Assembly: GCA_017448965.1 (NCBI GenBank)
Contig: JAFSKK010000006.1
Location: 1-64,000, forward strand
Direction: 5' to 3'
DNA from: Bacteroidaceae bacterium
Lineage (GTDB): Bacteria > Bacteroidota > Bacteroidia > Bacteroidales > Bacteroidaceae
Length of the DNA: 64,000 nucleotides
The notes under the pieces are model-generated. The model saw only the letters and a list, made by a program, of their open reading frames with translations. It searched no databases and had not been told where the DNA came from. Shown piece by piece: positions 47,787 to 58,700 of this stretch (its first letter is position 1; the number at the start of each line of letters is the position of its first letter). The translations under genes and the position numbers were made by a program.

Positions 47787-50273
47787 ATGAGAAGACTTAT
47801 TCTGTTGTCGATGGCCGCCATGATGGCTGTCGGAGCGGTAGCACAAGACAAGAACGGTGGCTACCCCATCACGCAAGTGCCTTTCACCAAGGTTAAAGTA
47901 GCTCAGAACACCTTCTGGGGCCAGCGTCTGCAAGCCAGTCAGGACGTGACCATTCCGCTCGCTTTCTCGAAGAGCGAGGAGACGGGACGTTACACCAACT
48001 TCAGCAATGCCGCTGAACACCTGAAGGATCCCAGCAAGGTGTTTGATATCAAGAAGGGCACCTACTCCTTCGACGACACCGACCCTTACAAGACCATCGA
48101 GGGTGCCAGCTATCTGCTGCAGACCTATCCAAACGCCAAGTTCAAGGGCGGTCGTCTGGACAAGTATGTGGACAGCGTGATTGCGGTGATTGCCTCTGGT
48201 CAAGAGCCTGACGGTTATCTCTACACCTCACGCACACAGAACCCCCAGCATCCGCACGAATGGGCTGGTGACAAACGTTGGGAGCGTGTGGAAGACCTCA
48301 GTCATGAGTTCTACAACCTCGGCCACCTCTGCGAGGCCGCTGTGGCTCACTATTACGCTACAGGCAAGAAGAATTTCCTCAACGTCGCCATCAAGTATGC
48401 CGACTGCGTGTGCCGCGAGGTAGGCGACAAGCCTGGTCAAGCCAGCGTGGTGCCCGGTCACCAGATTGCCGAGATGGGTTTGGCTAAACTCTACATCGCA
48501 ACGGGCGACAAGAAATATCTGGAACAGGCCAAGTTCTTCCTCGACAAGCGTGGCAAGCGCGATGCCTCTTGGAAACAGACACCCCGCGGACTCTACGACA
48601 AGGACGGTTATTTCCACTCTCTGAGCGACTACAGCCAGAGCCACAAGCCTGTGGTGGAGCAGGATGAAGCCGTTGGTCATGCTGTTCGTGCCGGTTACAT
48701 GTATGCAGGTATGGCCGATATAGCAGCCCTCACAGGCGACAAGAGTTACATCGATGCCATCGACCGCATCTGGGAGAACATCGTGGAGAAGAAGTTCTAC
48801 ATCACAGGTGGTGTCGGTGCGACTGCCTCTGGCGAAGCATTCGGAAAGAACTACGAACTGCCCAACATGAGCGCCTACTGCGAAACTTGTGCTGCCATCG
48901 CTCAGGTGTATCTCAACTACCGCCTCTTCTTGCTGCACGGCGACTCGAAATACTATGACGCTTTGGAGCGTTCGCTCTACAACGGTGTCATCTCGGGCAT
49001 CAGCATCGACGGCGGCAATTTCTTCTATCCTAACCCGCTGCAGAGCATGGGTCAGCACCAGCGTCAGGCTTGGTTCGGCTGTGCCTGCTGCCCATCCAAC
49101 GCTGCCCGTTTCATTCCTTCGCTGCCACAGTACATCTATGCCGTCAAGGACAACAGCCTCTACATCAACCTCTTCAATTCCAATACGGTGAACGTGAAGG
49201 TGGGCAAGACGCCTGTGACCCTCTCACAGCAGACAAACTACCCCTGGAACGGCGATGTGACCCTGAAAATTGACAACGGTGCTGGCAAGTATGCGCTCAA
49301 CATCCGCATCCCAGGATGGGTGAAGGGTGAGGTGGTGCCCAGCAACCTCTACACCTACGCTGACGGCAAGCGCCTCGGCTACACCGTTAAGGTGAACGGT
49401 CAGGAGGTGAAGAGCGACCTGCAACAGGGCTACTTCGTCATCGACCGTGCCTGGAAGAAGGGCGACAAAGTGGAGATTCACTTCGACATGGAACCCCGCG
49501 TTGTACGTGCCAACGGACAGGTGGCAGCCGATAAGGGACGAGTGGCCATCGAGCGCGGTCCTATCGTCTATTGTGCTGAGCATCCCGACAACCAATGCGA
49601 TGTGCTCTCTGTGCTCATCAATCAGGAACCGACCTTCCAGATGGGCACGAAGGACATCATGAACACAACCGTGCAAACCCTCACCACCGATGCCCAAACC
49701 CTCAACTTCGACCAACAGGGCAAACTGCAGACGAAGGACGAACGCCTCGTGCTCATTCCTTACTATGCATGGGCACATCGCGGTCCTGGCAAGATGACCG
49801 TGTGGATTCCACAGGATCTCAACGCCACCACGCCTGCCCTTCCTGCCTCTATCGCTTCTGAGAGCAAGGTGACAGGCAGCAAACGCAACCTCCCTGCCCT
49901 CTCAGCCATCAACGACCGTCTGGTGCCTGCCGACGGAAACGACCGTTCGGTGCCCTACACCCACTGGTGGCCAGCCAAGAACTCAACCGAATGGCTGCAA
50001 TATGACTTCAAGCAGGAGGAGACCGTCAGCACCTCCACCGTCTATTGGTTCGACGATGGTCCTTGGGGCGGTTGCCGTGTGCCTGATAGCTGGAAACTCT
50101 ACTACAAGACCGCATCGGGCGACTGGGCAGAAGTGAAGAACCCCACCCAATACGGAACCGTGAAGGGTGCCGCCAACATCGTCAACTTCGACCCCGTGAA
50201 GACCTCCGCCATGAAACTCGAAATCGTCCAGGGCGACTACAGCACCGGAGTCTTCGAGTGGAGCCTGAAGTGA
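47787..50273 (+). CDS. GH127-family beta-L-arabinofuranosidase-like enzyme
   Basis: 828 residues, signal peptide 'MRRLILLSMAAMMAVGAVAQ'. The (alpha/alpha)6 catalytic domain (about 35-650) has 'TFWGQRLQASQDVTIPLAF', 'ELYNLGHLCEAAVAHY'-like segment and the active-site 'WFGCACCPSNAARF' near residues 429-442; in characterised GH127 a Cys of this cluster, bound to Zn, is the nucleophile. The C-terminal ~150 residues ('WLQYDFKQEETVSTSTVYWF', 'RVPDSWKLYYKTASGDWAEV') look like a discoidin-type carbohydrate-binding module. It would release L-arabinofuranose from plant glycans or glycoproteins in the periplasm or outside. Confidence 0.9.
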   Translation: MRRLILLSMAAMMAVGAVAQDKNGGYPITQVPFTKVKVAQNTFWGQRLQASQDVTIPLAFSKSEETGRYTNFSNAAEHLKDPSKVFDIKKGTYSFDDTDPYKTIEGASYLLQTYPNAKFKGGRLDKYVDSVIAVIASGQEPDGYLYTSRTQNPQHPHEWAGDKRWERVEDLSHEFYNLGHLCEAAVAHYYATGKKNFLNVAIKYADCVCREVGDKPGQASVVPGHQIAEMGLAKLYIATGDKKYLEQAKFFLDKRGKRDASWKQTPRGLYDKDGYFHSLSDYSQSHKPVVEQDEAVGHAVRAGYMYAGMADIAALTGDKSYIDAIDRIWENIVEKKFYITGGVGATASGEAFGKNYELPNMSAYCETCAAIAQVYLNYRLFLLHGDSKYYDALERSLYNGVISGISIDGGNFFYPNPLQSMGQHQRQAWFGCACCPSNAARFIPSLPQYIYAVKDNSLYINLFNSNTVNVKVGKTPVTLSQQTNYPWNGDVTLKIDNGAGKYALNIRIPGWVKGEVVPSNLYTYADGKRLGYTVKVNGQEVKSDLQQGYFVIDRAWKKGDKVEIHFDMEPRVVRANGQVAADKGRVAIERGPIVYCAEHPDNQCDVLSVLINQEPTFQMGTKDIMNTTVQTLTTDAQTLNFDQQGKLQTKDERLVLIPYYAWAHRGPGKMTVWIPQDLNATTPALPASIASESKVTGSKRNLPALSAINDRLVPADGNDRSVPYTHWWPAKNSTEWLQYDFKQEETVSTSTVYWFDDGPWGGCRVPDSWKLYYKTASGDWAEVKNPTQYGTVKGAANIVNFDPVKTSAMKLEIVQGDYSTGVFEWSLK

Positions 50274-50403
50274 AAAAGATTGAGTATCATTTTCGCTTCA
50301 AGCTGGGATGGAAGTAGCTTTCTGGGAGGCAAGGAACGAAGCCGAAGCCGAAGCGGAAAGCGAACGGATATCGGGGAAAAGTGAAGTACACCATAAGAAT
50401 CAT

Positions 50404-50452
50404 AAAGGGGGAGCCTCATCCGACATATTGGATGAGGCTCCCCCTTTTGTTT
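50404..50452. terminator. Bidirectional terminator between GH127 and GH31 genes
   Basis: AAAGGGGGAGCCTCATCC, an 8-nt loop, GGATGAGGCTCCCCCTTTTG and a T-run: an 18-bp perfect stem with T-rich ends in the rightward direction and A-rich ends leftward. Confidence 0.93.
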
Positions 50453-50463
50453 TTTCTTTGTTC

Positions 50464-52965
50464 TTACATCTTTACACTTACACGTTTGCCTTTGTAAGTC
50501 ACCTCCTGCTTCTTTTCATCCTTCACAACCACAAACACTCGCGTTGCAGGCATACCGTCAAATGCGCCTTTCCGCTTCTCGATGGTCAGCGTCTGTGCGG
50601 CATCGTTCCAATTCATCACGATACGGCTGCACTTGCCCTGCTCGTAGGCATGAGTGACTCCATCGTCCTCGTAGAGTGTGAACGTGGCATCAGCACCTGG
50701 GTAGATACGCAGTTCCATCGCGGCATCAGCCTTGTCAGCAGCATACTGCTTGTCGGCTCCTACTGGCATCACGCTTCCACCTTTCACAAACACAGGAATA
50801 TTGGTACGATTGACTGCTGTCTCCACGCTCTGTCCCCCATCATAATGCTGACCTGTACGGAAATCGTACCAGCCACCCTTGTTGACAGGCAGATAGGTGC
50901 GCCAAGAGGTCACACCTGCTTCTGTGACAGGATTCACCAAGAGCGACTTGCCAAACATATATTCATGCTTCTGTGCTAAAGCCTCTGGATCGTCTGCAAA
51001 GTCGAAGACAAGCGGACGCATGAGGGTCGAACCATCAAAGGCAACACCTGCTGCATGACTATATATATAAGGTAAGAGACGATAACGCTCCTTCAGACAA
51101 CCTGCGATGATGTCCTGCGCCTCTTTTCCATAGTTCCAAGGCTCAGTGTTGCTGATGTAGCCATGCACACGCATCAAAGGCAGATACACCGATGTCTCTA
51201 TCCAGCGTAGCATACGCTCAATGTAAGCCGCATCCTGATATTGATTGCCCGGACGGAAGAAGCCGCCTGCATCGTAAGTCCACCAAGGAATGCCTGCCGC
51301 CTGCATGCCCAAGCCTGCCGTGATTTGACGACGGAAAGTCTCCCAGTCATTGCCCACATCGCCCGACCATAGGGCCGAGCCGTAACGCTGAATACCCGGG
51401 AATCCACAACGGGTGAGAATCATCGGTCGCTTCTCGGGTGCATCCTGACGAAGACCCTCATACACCGTCTTATTCACCATCAGCGGATAGACATTGCGGA
51501 ACAACTCGCCCGGGTATTTTCCATCCACCAAACGGCGACCCACCAAGTCGTCATTCTCCGGCTCAGTAGCATCTTGCCACCACGCATCGATGCCCAAAGG
51601 CAACAGACGGCTGCTGAAGTTCTTCCAATAGGCTTTAGCGGCTGCAGGATTGAAGAAGTCTATCCAATCCGTGCCAGGAATATAGTAGCCCTCGCGCAAC
51701 ATCTGCTTGCCCACCTCTGAACTCTTGTCAATCTTTGACCACACAGACACCATTAGCCGCATGTTCATCGCATGGAGGCTATCAGTCATCTGCTTCGGAT
51801 CAGGATAGTTGGCCTCGTCAAAGCGCATGGCATTCCAACCATACTTGCCCCAATACTGCCAATCCTGCACCATCACGTCAGCAGGCAAACCTTCGCTGCG
51901 GAAACGGTTGGCAACACCCAACAACTCGGCTTGTGAATGGAAACGCTCGCGACAATGGATATAACCCAATGCCCACTGAGGCATCAGCGGTGCCTTGCCT
52001 GTCAGTTCCCGATAGGTGGCGATGACCTCGTCGGCACTACCCACAAACACGGTGTAATCGACTGCCTGAGCCACAGGCGAACGGAACACCGTCTCGTTCT
52101 TCACCTTACCATAGAACACTACGGGCTTGTCGCCATTGGAGAGTTCTGCCGTCAGCGTGTGTGTGCCTTTGCTCAGATGCACAATAGTGGAAGCCGTTGG
52201 AGGAAGCCAAAGGTTTTGCATCTCAATGACGGGCTTGCCATCGATGACCAGGTTATGCCGACGTGCCATCTGCTGACCCACATCGAGCAACAGCGAATAG
52301 TCGCCCTCTTCGGTCACATCAATCGTTGCTTCATACAGATTGCGTTCTCTCACCTCCTGTTTGCCGCCTTCGGTTGAAGTGACATTCACCACCTCTTTGC
52401 TCCCAACTCCCGCACGCTTGGTCAGAGCCACTTGACTATCCATCGGATTAAAGTCCGTCAGACCATAGTTGTTCCAAAGGAGACCATAACCTCGGCTTGA
52501 CAGCATCATGGGAATGGATATCTGGGTGTTCACCTGTGTGAGTCGGCGTGAAAGGCCACGAATGTTGGTGTAGCCATCCTGAAACTGCCCCAAACCATAG
52601 AGGAACTCCCCTTCGGGCGAAGCGAACGCCAGACGAGCCTCATAAGTGGACAAACCTGCCACGGTGGCGGCCTTCAGTTCGTGTTCAGTAGCAGAAAAGA
52701 CTACTTTCCCAGTCTTGTCCAACACCTCCACACGTTTGCTGTCAGCATCCACCCTCACGGAGATGTCACTGCCCTTCACCTCACTATCCTTCACATAAAT
52801 CCATTCGGGCAATGGCTCGTCAGCCTTTTGTTCCACATATTGGATGCGCACGGCATTCGGAGCCAGCATCTTCACGATTAAAGTACCTTTACCATAGGGA
52901 AACTCTTCCGCAAAGATCCATTGACAGCACACCAGCGCGCACAGCACGAATAAAATCTTTCTCAT
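50464..52965 (-). CDS. GH31 alpha-glycosidase (alpha-xylosidase or alpha-glucosidase)
   Basis: 833 residues from ATG 52965 ('MRKILFVLCALVCCQWIFAE', signal peptide). N-terminal beta-sandwich, an inserted PA14-like stretch (about 215-310, 'YEATIDVTEEGDYSLLLDVG', 'KGTHTLTAELSNG'), then the TIM barrel: 'APLMPQWALGYIHCRERFHS', 'ADVMVQDWQYWGKYGWNAMR' and nucleophile Asp in 'GIDAWWQDATEPENDD' near residue 460. The plan matches xyloglucan alpha-xylosidases of Bacteroides, which also carry a PA14 insert, but alpha-glucosidase activity cannot be excluded. It follows the GH3 gene after 28 nt. Confidence 0.9.
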   Translation of the reverse strand: MRKILFVLCALVCCQWIFAEEFPYGKGTLIVKMLAPNAVRIQYVEQKADEPLPEWIYVKDSEVKGSDISVRVDADSKRVEVLDKTGKVVFSATEHELKAATVAGLSTYEARLAFASPEGEFLYGLGQFQDGYTNIRGLSRRLTQVNTQISIPMMLSSRGYGLLWNNYGLTDFNPMDSQVALTKRAGVGSKEVVNVTSTEGGKQEVRERNLYEATIDVTEEGDYSLLLDVGQQMARRHNLVIDGKPVIEMQNLWLPPTASTIVHLSKGTHTLTAELSNGDKPVVFYGKVKNETVFRSPVAQAVDYTVFVGSADEVIATYRELTGKAPLMPQWALGYIHCRERFHSQAELLGVANRFRSEGLPADVMVQDWQYWGKYGWNAMRFDEANYPDPKQMTDSLHAMNMRLMVSVWSKIDKSSEVGKQMLREGYYIPGTDWIDFFNPAAAKAYWKNFSSRLLPLGIDAWWQDATEPENDDLVGRRLVDGKYPGELFRNVYPLMVNKTVYEGLRQDAPEKRPMILTRCGFPGIQRYGSALWSGDVGNDWETFRRQITAGLGMQAAGIPWWTYDAGGFFRPGNQYQDAAYIERMLRWIETSVYLPLMRVHGYISNTEPWNYGKEAQDIIAGCLKERYRLLPYIYSHAAGVAFDGSTLMRPLVFDFADDPEALAQKHEYMFGKSLLVNPVTEAGVTSWRTYLPVNKGGWYDFRTGQHYDGGQSVETAVNRTNIPVFVKGGSVMPVGADKQYAADKADAAMELRIYPGADATFTLYEDDGVTHAYEQGKCSRIVMNWNDAAQTLTIEKRKGAFDGMPATRVFVVVKDEKKQEVTYKGKRVSVKM

Positions 52966-52993
52966 ATCAATTCCTTTTGTCAATGACTTTTTC

Positions 52994-55573
52994 TCAGTTC
53001 ACCTTCCAAGACAACTTCTTCAAGTCCTTGTCTTGTGAACTTGTACCATACAATATCTCAAAATCGCCTTGTTTCTCATGCACCGTGTTGGTTTCAGGGT
53101 CGAAGAACTCAAACGACTTCGATGTCAGTTCCAACACAGCCTCAACCGTCTGACCTGCCTTCACGTCCACACGCTGGAAAGCACGGAGCGACTTCAGTGG
53201 TCCATCTGGGTCGGAAAGGTCACGAATGTACACCTGAACCACCTCGGTACCATCCATCTTGCCCGTATTGGTGACAGGCACCGTCAGTTGGTAACCCTTA
53301 CCCTGCTTACTCATCTTCCCTTCGCCAAGTGCGAACTGCGTGTAACTCTGTCCATAGCCAAAAGCAAAGAGTGGGTCGTTGAAGTAGCGGTAAGTACGTC
53401 CCTTCATGGAATAATCTTCATAGTCGGGCAGTTGAGCAGAAGTCTTGTAGAAGGTGATAGGCAGTTTGCCACATGGATTGTAGTCGCCAAAGAGCACATC
53501 AGCCACAGCTTGTCCACCTTCCTGACCAGGATACCATGCCTGCAGAATGGCATCGCAAGTTTCTGTTTCTGGCAACAAGGCAATGGCAGAACCAGAGCAG
53601 TTGACGAAGATGACGGTCTTGCCTGCCTCTTTCAATGCCTTCAAGAAATCGCGCTGCACCTTCGGCAGTTCGATGTGCGTGCGGTCGCCACCCTTGAAAC
53701 CATCGATGTTCACGGGCATCTCCTCACCTTCAAGAGCGGCTGCAATACCACCTACGAAGATTACCTTGTCAATACCCTTCAACTGGGCAATCGCTGCCGA
53801 ATAGTCGATAGGCAATTCCTTGTCCACACTCAGTTTCATGTTGGCATCCCAAGTCTTCACATGCTTGAAACGCACCTCAATCTTATACGATTTGCCAGCC
53901 TCGGCATTGATGGCAGTACGAGTAGGTGTGGTACGCCAAGTGTGATGACGAACCTTGCGTTCTCCGTCGATGTAAAGCTCGAAGTCGCCACAACTCTCCA
54001 TATTCACCACATACTCACCTGCTTCCTTAGGAGTGAAGACCGTTTCATACTTGGCTGAGAAATCTTCAATGTTTACGTTAGGGGCAAAGTTGTGCATTCC
54101 TGCCGTAGTGACTGCTACTGGAGTGGTGTAGAACTGCGTGGTGACTGGCTTTCCTTCCATTGCCGTATTGTTCCAGAAAGTGCCTTTCCAACCCTTTTTG
54201 CCATCTATCTGGCAGTTGGTAGCCAAGAGACAATCCATCACCTTGTCGTAAGTTCGGTCGCAACCAGCCATATAGACCAAGTTCTTTTGCTTGGTCTTGA
54301 TGCCATTGAGGATGGAGATGGTGCGGTTTGGAGTACCATTGTAGTTACCCCACATCAATCGCTCGTCATCAGCATTCGGACCAATCACGGCTATCTTCTC
54401 CTTATTCTTCTGAAGGGGCAGCACTGCACCTTTGTTCTGCAAAAGCACCAATGACTGGCGTGCCATATCGAGTGAAAGTTGACGATGCTCCTTCGAATCC
54501 ATCTTCGAATAAGGAATCTTCGACCACTCCACCAAAGAAGGATCATCCATCTCGCCCAAGTCGAAACGGCCTTCCAACAGACGTATCACATGCTTATCCA
54601 CCTCTGCCTCCGTGATGAAACCGCGTTTCACTGCATCGGGGATGCTCTTGTAAGCATAACCATACCCGCATTCCACATCAGTGCCTGCCAATGTTGCCTT
54701 TGCGGAGGCATGAGTGGCATCTGAAGAGGACTTGTGTGAGGTGTAGAAGTCGCTGATGGCACCACAGTCGCTCACCACAAGATACTCAAAACCCCATTCG
54801 TCTCTCAGAATCTGCTGCAACAGACGGGTACTTCCGCAGCAAGGGTCGTCATCCAAACGCTGATAGGCACACATCACCTCTCTCACCTTTGCATCCTGCA
54901 CCAATGTCTTGAAGGCAGGCATGTAGGTTTCCCACATATCTCGTGGCGTTACGTCCACCAGATTCGCTGAGTGGCGCGTGTATTCAGGGCCACTGTGCAC
55001 GGCATAATGCTTGGCACAAGCCCACAATTTCCTGTACTTCGCTGTCTCAGGTCCCTGCAAACCCTTCACCACCTGTACACCCATCACACTGGTCAGATAG
55101 GGGTCTTCTCCGTAGGTTTCCTGTCCACGTCCCCAACGAGGGTCACGGAAGATGTTCACGTTAGGAGTCCAAACCGAGAGACTGTGGAACTTCTCGTCTT
55201 CACCGCCATTCAACATACGGTGGTTATACTGTGCACGGAACTCCGTGCTCGTAGCATCAAACACCTTGAACAGCAAAGCAGGATTCCATGATGAAGCCAT
55301 CGCAATTGGCTCTGGAAACACGGTCACATTGCCCATGTTGGCAGCACCATGCAGTGCCTCGCTCCACCAGAAGAACTTCTTGATGCCCAGTCTTGGGATG
55401 GCAGGACTCTCGTCCAACATCAGCATCGCTTTCTCTTCCAGCGTCAAACGTCCACAAAGGTCAGTGGCGCGTTCTTTAGGACTCAATTTCGGATTTTGAT
55501 ACGGTAGTGTCTGTGCACTTGCTCCCAGTGCCATCATGCAGCACAGGATAAGCATTGATAAAGGTTTTCTCAT
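52994..55573 (-). CDS. GH3 beta-glycosidase with PA14 insert
   Basis: 859 residues, signal peptide 'MRKPLSMLILCCMMALGASA'. GH3 N-domain with 'PRLGIKKFFWWSEALHGAAN', nucleophile Asp near 270 in 'EYLVVSDCGAISDFYTSH'; a PA14 domain interrupts the second domain (about 465-600, 'EAGEYVVNMESCGDFELYID'); then 'AWYPGQEGGQAVADVLFGDY' and a C-terminal fibronectin-III-like domain ('GTEVVQVYIRDLSDPDGPLK'). The 'WWSEALHG' variant is common in GH3 beta-xylosidases and some beta-glucosidases. It is transcribed with GH31. Confidence 0.92.
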   Translation of the reverse strand: MRKPLSMLILCCMMALGASAQTLPYQNPKLSPKERATDLCGRLTLEEKAMLMLDESPAIPRLGIKKFFWWSEALHGAANMGNVTVFPEPIAMASSWNPALLFKVFDATSTEFRAQYNHRMLNGGEDEKFHSLSVWTPNVNIFRDPRWGRGQETYGEDPYLTSVMGVQVVKGLQGPETAKYRKLWACAKHYAVHSGPEYTRHSANLVDVTPRDMWETYMPAFKTLVQDAKVREVMCAYQRLDDDPCCGSTRLLQQILRDEWGFEYLVVSDCGAISDFYTSHKSSSDATHASAKATLAGTDVECGYGYAYKSIPDAVKRGFITEAEVDKHVIRLLEGRFDLGEMDDPSLVEWSKIPYSKMDSKEHRQLSLDMARQSLVLLQNKGAVLPLQKNKEKIAVIGPNADDERLMWGNYNGTPNRTISILNGIKTKQKNLVYMAGCDRTYDKVMDCLLATNCQIDGKKGWKGTFWNNTAMEGKPVTTQFYTTPVAVTTAGMHNFAPNVNIEDFSAKYETVFTPKEAGEYVVNMESCGDFELYIDGERKVRHHTWRTTPTRTAINAEAGKSYKIEVRFKHVKTWDANMKLSVDKELPIDYSAAIAQLKGIDKVIFVGGIAAALEGEEMPVNIDGFKGGDRTHIELPKVQRDFLKALKEAGKTVIFVNCSGSAIALLPETETCDAILQAWYPGQEGGQAVADVLFGDYNPCGKLPITFYKTSAQLPDYEDYSMKGRTYRYFNDPLFAFGYGQSYTQFALGEGKMSKQGKGYQLTVPVTNTGKMDGTEVVQVYIRDLSDPDGPLKSLRAFQRVDVKAGQTVEAVLELTSKSFEFFDPETNTVHEKQGDFEILYGTSSQDKDLKKLSWKVN

Positions 55574-55644
55574 ATTGCAAAAGGATTTTTGATTTTATCT
55601 GGTTAATAGAAATAGGTGATTTTTCTTGAGTGTCTTTGAAAGCA

Positions 55645-55692
55645 GAAAAACCCATGCTCGTACAGATTCCCATGAATCCGCGCGGGCATGAG
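55645..55692 (-). terminator. Terminator of the GH5-GH43 gene
   Basis: Read leftward, CTCATGCCCGCGCGGATTC pairs with GAATCTGTACGAGCATGGG (G-U pairs allowed, two mismatches) and is followed by TTTTTC. It lies 24 nt past the stop of the GH5-GH43 gene, so GH3 probably has its own promoter. Confidence 0.7.
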
Positions 55693-55715
55693 TTTTATCC
55701 AATTACTTTAGCACA

Positions 55716-58700
55716 TCATTGCACTAAGATCTTCTTCGTCTCCACGGTTCCGTCGCTGTAGGTCTTTTTGATGATGTTAATTCCCTTCTCAGGACGAGCG
55801 AGGCGACGTCCATCCAGCGTGGAAATCTCTGTAGAAACACCCATCACCTCCTCGGGCAACTCAATTCCCTCAATGTCCGTTGCGATGGGGTTCGTACCAT
55901 CCATAGAGAGGAACACATCATCGATATAGATGGAAGAACTACCATTCGTCCAGAAACCAGCGATGTAGATGTGTGATGGGTCAATCACCTTACCGTTGGA
56001 TGCCTTCATATCATGCAGGTCAATCTTGATTTTCTTCGATGAACCAAAGTCCTTGATATAGGCATCACCCCAGTAGTTGTTAGCATCGAAGAGACGGAAC
56101 GACGGAGCACAAGAAGTTGCCGTATACTTGAGTTTCACCACCAAGTAGTTGTAGGCCGAGAGGTCGAGACCAGCCGAATAAGTCCATCCTCCAAATCCGT
56201 TCTGTCCAGCCCTGAACGTCTTCTTATTCTCATCGAAGGTTCCCGACGCAAAGATGGAAGGATTGAAGTTCTCCTTAGTGAGAGGGAATGGAGATACAGA
56301 CACATTGATGGTCACTGACTGAGAGTTTTGCATGATATCGTAGTAAGTGGCGGTGATGGTAGCCTCACCGTCTTGCAGACCCACGATACGTCCACCCTTC
56401 ACTGTTGCAACCTCTGGATTGCTGCTCACATAAGAGCATGAAGATGTCACATCGTTCTGCATACCCGATTTCGCCGTGCTGACGATGTGGAATGTCTTGG
56501 AAGAGCCAGGCATGAGACTCACCTTCGTCACATCGGCTTTCAGCGACTCCATGATGAGGTCATCCTCTGTGAAGGTCTGCAATGTGCCAGGAGCATAGTA
56601 CATCTCCTCTGTGTATTCAGGTTCGGTGGAGAACCAGTCGATATCCACATATCCACCCAATTCCTGCGTAGCAAAGTTGAAGAGGTAGAAACGCTGACCC
56701 ACAAAGAAGTCGAGCGTATAGTTCATGGTCATCGTCACACCCCATTGTATCCACTGGGCGTTATCAATGCTATAGTAGTATTTGCACGACTTGGTTGCAA
56801 AATTGACAATTGCACGCAGGTAGATGACATCGGCATTCACCTCATCACCATTCAGTGTTTCAGCCACTGCATGATTCTGTCCGTCGAAGGTACAACGCTG
56901 GCTGTAGAGATGCTTCTTACCGTTCTCCATCTTCACAGCAATGAAGGAATAGGGATTCTGGAACACGGACAGACCAGCCACGTCGCCCTCCTCCATGTGG
57001 GAAATGTCCATCTTGATGGTGCCGTAAGAGTTCATGTACTTAATCTGCGAAGTACCTTCAGGCGAGGTGCCGAAGATGCGCTGTGAGAGCGAGTTGCGAG
57101 CCGACACAAGGTAGTCGGTCACATTGGCTGTGTACAGACGCATATTGCCTGGGTTGGCCATCAACGACCACGCTCCATTGTCTGGGTTGTGGTTCCATTG
57201 CCATTGCATGCCCAGCCGTGGGCTGGTGAAGGTTTCGTTGGTGGGCAGATAGGTACGCTCATAGAAAGCACCCACATCAGGCTTCTTGTAATAGGACAGT
57301 TTGGAGCTGCTTTTCGCCTTCGAGACATCCACACCATTATTGCCGATGACAGGCCAACCGTTTTCCCATACGACAGGCTCCAGATACGGGATGCGACCAA
57401 CGGCACCAGCATCCTTAAAAAGCATCGTCCACCATTCGCCCGTCTGTGTCTGTACCAAGGCACCCTGATGAATGGCACTGTCGTAGAACACACGGTAAGG
57501 GCACTCCTCATAAGGTCCCATCGGGTTCGTCGAGCGGAAGATGGTTTGCGAACTGGTGAAATAATCCACATAATCCCCATGATTGTAAGTGCAATAGAGG
57601 TAGTAATAATCCCCTATGTGATACATGTGAGTGCCCTCAAGACCTGCATCGTTCTTAGAAATGACCGTTTTCTTCTCAATCTCCTTGAAGGTCTTTGGAT
57701 TCATCTTGATGACATCAATGTTGTTGATGCCACAAGCCACGTAGAGGTTTCCATCACCATTCTCGCCGTCGTCGAAGAGCCACCCTGGGTCGTGATAGAT
57801 GCCCGACAAACGCGTATCCTCCCACTGTCCCTCAGGATTGGTGGCCGTCAGCAGAATGCTTTGACGGTCAGGAGCCCACGTTGAGCATGGGAAGTAGAGA
57901 TAGAACTTGCCGTCATGATAACTGAGCGACGAAGCCCACATGCCCTGTGCATAGTGATGCTTACCATTCAGCAGGCTATAGTCATCATTGTCAAGAATCT
58001 TCTCCAGTGGATTGGCACAATACTCCCAGTTCACCAAGTCCTTCGACTTCAAGATAGTGGCACCAGGGAAGTGATACATCGTGGTGCTGACCATGTAGTA
58101 AGTGTCATCCACACGAATCACATCCACATCGGGGAAGTCCGCATTGATGATAGGGTTGATGTATGTGCCATTTCCTTGGTCGGCAGTCCAAGCACGAGTG
58201 TAGGACTTGCCAGGATAGTCCTGATGATAATACTCTTTGTACCACTCGAAGCAAGCCACACCGCAAGCCTCGTAGGGGTCAACACCATTTGCCTCCATGG
58301 CTGTCTTGAAAGCAGGCACGACTTTCCTGTTGTTAATATAGGCATCAATATCAATGAAGTCGCCAGTACCTGTGAGCGTCATGGAGATGTTGCCATAGTA
58401 GTCAAGGATGGCCTTGTATGCCTTACCCCACTTGCTGGTGGAAGCCGTTGCCCATGTACCGTAGTTAGGAACCACCCAATTGCCATGTTCGTCGTAGTGT
58501 CCCTGTGCCTCTGGCTTGTGGGGGCTCCAGTCTACCTCAGTGATCACGATAGGATTCGTGCTCAACACTGGCACAGACTCACCAAATTTTTTGATAGCAT
58601 TATTCACATCGCAATGGTCATCACTATTGTCGTACCAACCAGCGTAGTTGTGCACCGCATAGCCGATGTTATAACCCTCGATAGGATAGGTGGCGTAGTC